Positions 62,151 through 64,000 of a stretch of 64,000 bases of DNA are shown in pieces. The translations under genes and the position numbers were made by a program. The notes under the pieces were generated by a model. It saw only the letters and a program-made list of their open reading frames with translations, did not search any database and was not told where the DNA came from. This DNA comes from G963662605 sp963662605 (lineage in GTDB: Bacteria; Bacteroidota; Ignavibacteria; Ignavibacteriales; Ignavibacteriaceae). Where the stretch lies: the NCBI GenBank assembly GCA_963662605.1, contig OY759785.1, positions 3,782,001 to 3,846,000 on the forward strand, written 5' to 3'. Each line of letters opens with the position of its first letter. Position 1 is the first letter of the stretch.

Positions 62151-63716
62151 ATGAAATACTACTTCAGGTGCTCTCAGCCGTTTTTACTTTTACTGATGCT
62201 CATTGCTTCCGGCATGGTATATAGCCAGACTCAATCCGCGCGGGAATTAATAATCAACGGCTCACGCGCCACTGTAAAATGCCTCAGTAAACGCGGACTT
62301 GACTATGTATCGCTTGCTGATTTTGCCAAAGCAGCCGGAACTCCTTTTAAATATTCGGCCGCTGCCAAATCCGGAGAAATAAAACTCGCCAAAGGAAATT
62401 TAAAATTTCAAGCTAATAATTCTTTTTATCTGCAAACAGATAAAGCGGGGAAAAATCCCGAAGTATATCAAATGCCGATTCTTGCGATTGCCCAGAACGG
62501 AGATGTTTACTTGCCATTGAGTTACTGCCTGCCTATCCTTGCCCGGAATAGCGGGAAAAAGATTGTTGATTCGGGAAAGAAGACTATCGCGGCACAAATA
62601 CCGGCTGCCGCTGAACCGACAGAAGAAAAACCGGAGGCCCCTCAAACAGTTTCAAATGCAAATTTGCAGTTTAAAATAACTCAGATGTCAAATGGTACTC
62701 TGGTTTCATTCAAAACTAATGCAAAGTTAAAAAAATATACATCCACCTACGATGATGGTGTAATAACGATCAATTTAAAAGGCTTTGCAAGCTCAGCCAT
62801 GCCGTTGGAGTATTCCGCAGCTAAGGGTGTAGTCAGAGAAATTACCTCGGCAGATGTTAAGGGCGGAACCGACATCAAAGTACGCGTATCCTCGGATTAC
62901 ACAACGCACGAACTTATTCAGGAAGGTGATAAAGAACTTCTGCTAACCATTCACAACAAAAAGTTCTCACACGCTGAATCGAGTGAAAATCCGAATAAAG
63001 AAAAATGGAAATTCGACGTTGTTGTTCTTGACGCAGGACATGGCGGACAGGATTACGGAGCAATCGGATATAACGGCACTGTTGAAAAAAACATTAATCT
63101 TGCAGTTGTTCTTAAGCTTGGCGAAATGATTGAGCAAAGCATGAAAGATGTCAAAGTTGTTTATACGCGTCATGACGATACATTTATAGAACTCTATAAA
63201 CGCGGCAAAATCGCCAACGAAAACAACGGGAAACTGTTTGTTTCAGTCCATTGTAATTCAGTAGAATCTAAAAGCAGCGCACCGAACGGTTACGAAATTT
63301 ATTTGCTTCGCCCCGGCCGGACACAGGAAGCAATCCGCATCGCGGAACGTGAAAACGGCGTTATCAGTTATGAGGATAACCCCAGCCGTTATCAGAAGTT
63401 AACCGATGAAAACTTCATCCTTGTCAGCATGGCTCATTCGTCTAATATGAAATATTCTGAAAAATTTGCAGATTTATTGAACAATCATTTAAAACAAACT
63501 GTTTCTATATCATCAAGAGGAATTAAGCAAGCCGGATTTTACGTCCTGGTCGGAGCTTCAATGCCCAGTATTTTGTTTGAAACAGGGTATGTTACCAATG
63601 AAGAGAACTCCCGCTACATGAAGAGCAAAGAAGGAGTTGAAGAGATTGCAAGCGCGATGTTTCAGGCAATAAAATCTTTTAAGCTGTATTACTCTGAAGA
63701 AATCGAGAATAATTAG
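62151..63716 (+). CDS. N-acetylmuramoyl-L-alanine amidase (Amidase_3)
   Basis: The protein has 521 residues. A signal peptide (FLLLLMLIASGMVYSQ) is followed by a copper-amine-oxidase-like module (about 35-145, RELIINGSRATVKCLSKRG), an AMIN-like region (LQFKITQMSNGTLVSFKTNA) and the zinc amidase domain from about 285. Its motifs are VVVLDAGHGGQDYGAIG (first His), GTVEKNINLAV (Glu), LFVSVHCNSVESK (second His) and PSILFETGYVTNEENSRYM (catalytic Glu). It cleaves the lactyl-alanine bond of peptidoglycan in the periplasm during cell separation. The cytochrome gene begins 18 bases downstream. Confidence 0.93.
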   Translation: MKYYFRCSQPFLLLLMLIASGMVYSQTQSARELIINGSRATVKCLSKRGLDYVSLADFAKAAGTPFKYSAAAKSGEIKLAKGNLKFQANNSFYLQTDKAGKNPEVYQMPILAIAQNGDVYLPLSYCLPILARNSGKKIVDSGKKTIAAQIPAAAEPTEEKPEAPQTVSNANLQFKITQMSNGTLVSFKTNAKLKKYTSTYDDGVITINLKGFASSAMPLEYSAAKGVVREITSADVKGGTDIKVRVSSDYTTHELIQEGDKELLLTIHNKKFSHAESSENPNKEKWKFDVVVLDAGHGGQDYGAIGYNGTVEKNINLAVVLKLGEMIEQSMKDVKVVYTRHDDTFIELYKRGKIANENNGKLFVSVHCNSVESKSSAPNGYEIYLLRPGRTQEAIRIAERENGVISYEDNPSRYQKLTDENFILVSMAHSSNMKYSEKFADLLNNHLKQTVSISSRGIKQAGFYVLVGASMPSILFETGYVTNEENSRYMKSKEGVEEIASAMFQAIKSFKLYYSEEIENN

Positions 63717-63734
63717 TCAAAGGTTAAGAATTAT

Positions 63735-64000
63735 ATGACAAAAGCACAGATCTGGATTGCAATATTTTTAGGCCTGTTCGTAATACTGTTCGTCGTTCAG
63801 CGGGCATTAAAAACCGAGACCCCTTCCACCTCACCCGCATCTCAAATGACCATGCAGGCTGAACCAGCTAATGCTGAAGTAACCGGTGAAAACCTCATTG
63901 GAGAGTTTGGTTGTGTTAATTGCCACGGAAATGATCTTGGCGGCACCGCGATGGCTCCATCTCTTCACGGCCTTGCTTCGGTATACACAAAGGAGCAATT
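63735..64000 (+). CDS. c-type cytochrome (partial, 3' end off window)
   Basis: Eighty-eight N-terminal residues start MTKAQIWIAIFLGLFVILFV at the ATG at 63735 and run to the window edge. An N-terminal membrane anchor precedes a Pro/Thr/Ala-rich linker (PSTSPASQMTMQAEPA) and a monohaem cytochrome c start, EFGCVNCHGNDLGGTAMAPS, with the CxxCH haem site. It should be a periplasmic, membrane-tethered electron carrier; the length of the domain is unknown. It follows the amidase closely. Confidence 0.85.
   Translation, partial: MTKAQIWIAIFLGLFVILFVVQRALKTETPSTSPASQMTMQAEPANAEVTGENLIGEFGCVNCHGNDLGGTAMAPSLHGLASVYTKEQ

Noticed and set aside
1..64000. CRISPR arrays, tRNA and rRNA genes
   Set aside because: No regularly spaced direct repeats and no cloverleaf-like or rRNA-like sequence were found in the intergenic regions by reading; a tRNAscan or Infernal run would settle it.

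Overview
The window looks like a chromosome segment of a Gram-negative bacterium of the Bacteroidota/Chlorobi side, most likely an Ignavibacteria- or Kapabacteria-like lineage. I infer this from the gene content (fused MaeB-type malic enzyme, MlaE, ferritin, outer-membrane barrel, lipoproteins), the moderate GC and the mixed use of Shine-Dalgarno sites. No rRNA or tRNA gene is visible, so the placement is an impression, not a measurement.

Layout. 0-7 kb (minus): an ABC-transporter membrane domain cut by the window edge, malic enzyme, a lone MlaE permease, a hybrid histidine kinase and a small zinc-ribbon membrane protein. 7-18 kb: an outer-membrane barrel, LemA, Tex, a DUF362 protein, an aldehyde dehydrogenase, an anion permease, a GH10-like glycosidase and 6-phosphogluconolactonase (pgl), with three palindromic or inverted-repeat elements between them. 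18.2-24.4 kb: an AT-richer accessory island at the 3' end of pgl. 24.7-31 kb: MATE exporter, secreted lipoprotein nuclease, EamA transporter, HExxH membrane protein, methyltransferase and ferritin. 31-44 kb (minus): an exopolysaccharide cluster. It starts with a STAS/RsbW-like regulatory pair, continues with a fused nucleotidyltransferase-phosphoglycosyl transferase, a short TolC-like protein, a Wzz/ATPase protein, glycosyltransferases, a flippase and an acyltransferase, and ends with a PL22-like lyase. 44-55 kb (minus): housekeeping genes (truA, dut, nadC, accA) interleaved with a second set of polysaccharide genes. 55-64 kb: tpiA, an AlkA-like glycosylase, a cNMP-GAF-kinase protein, miaA, a glycosyltransferase, an ICMT-like methyltransferase, an amidase and a truncated cytochrome c.

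The most interesting object is the island. Five co-directional reading frames encode a GHKL (MORC/paraMORC-like) ATPase, a histidine-kinase-like second half, a 604-residue protein with receiver-like features and an unknown C-terminus, a 5-cytosine DNA methyltransferase and a Vsr-type endonuclease. The two kinase halves are separated only by a one-base frame break at an A9 tract. The island is bounded by an exact 32-bp direct repeat that duplicates the end of pgl. The left copy is fused to a new pgl tail; the right copy still carries what looks like the original tail (..KEAANGNF stop). No integrase is present. I read it as a mobile restriction or anti-phage module that couples phospho-signalling to cytosine methylation. 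The domain calls and the repeat are visible in the sequence; the function is inferred.
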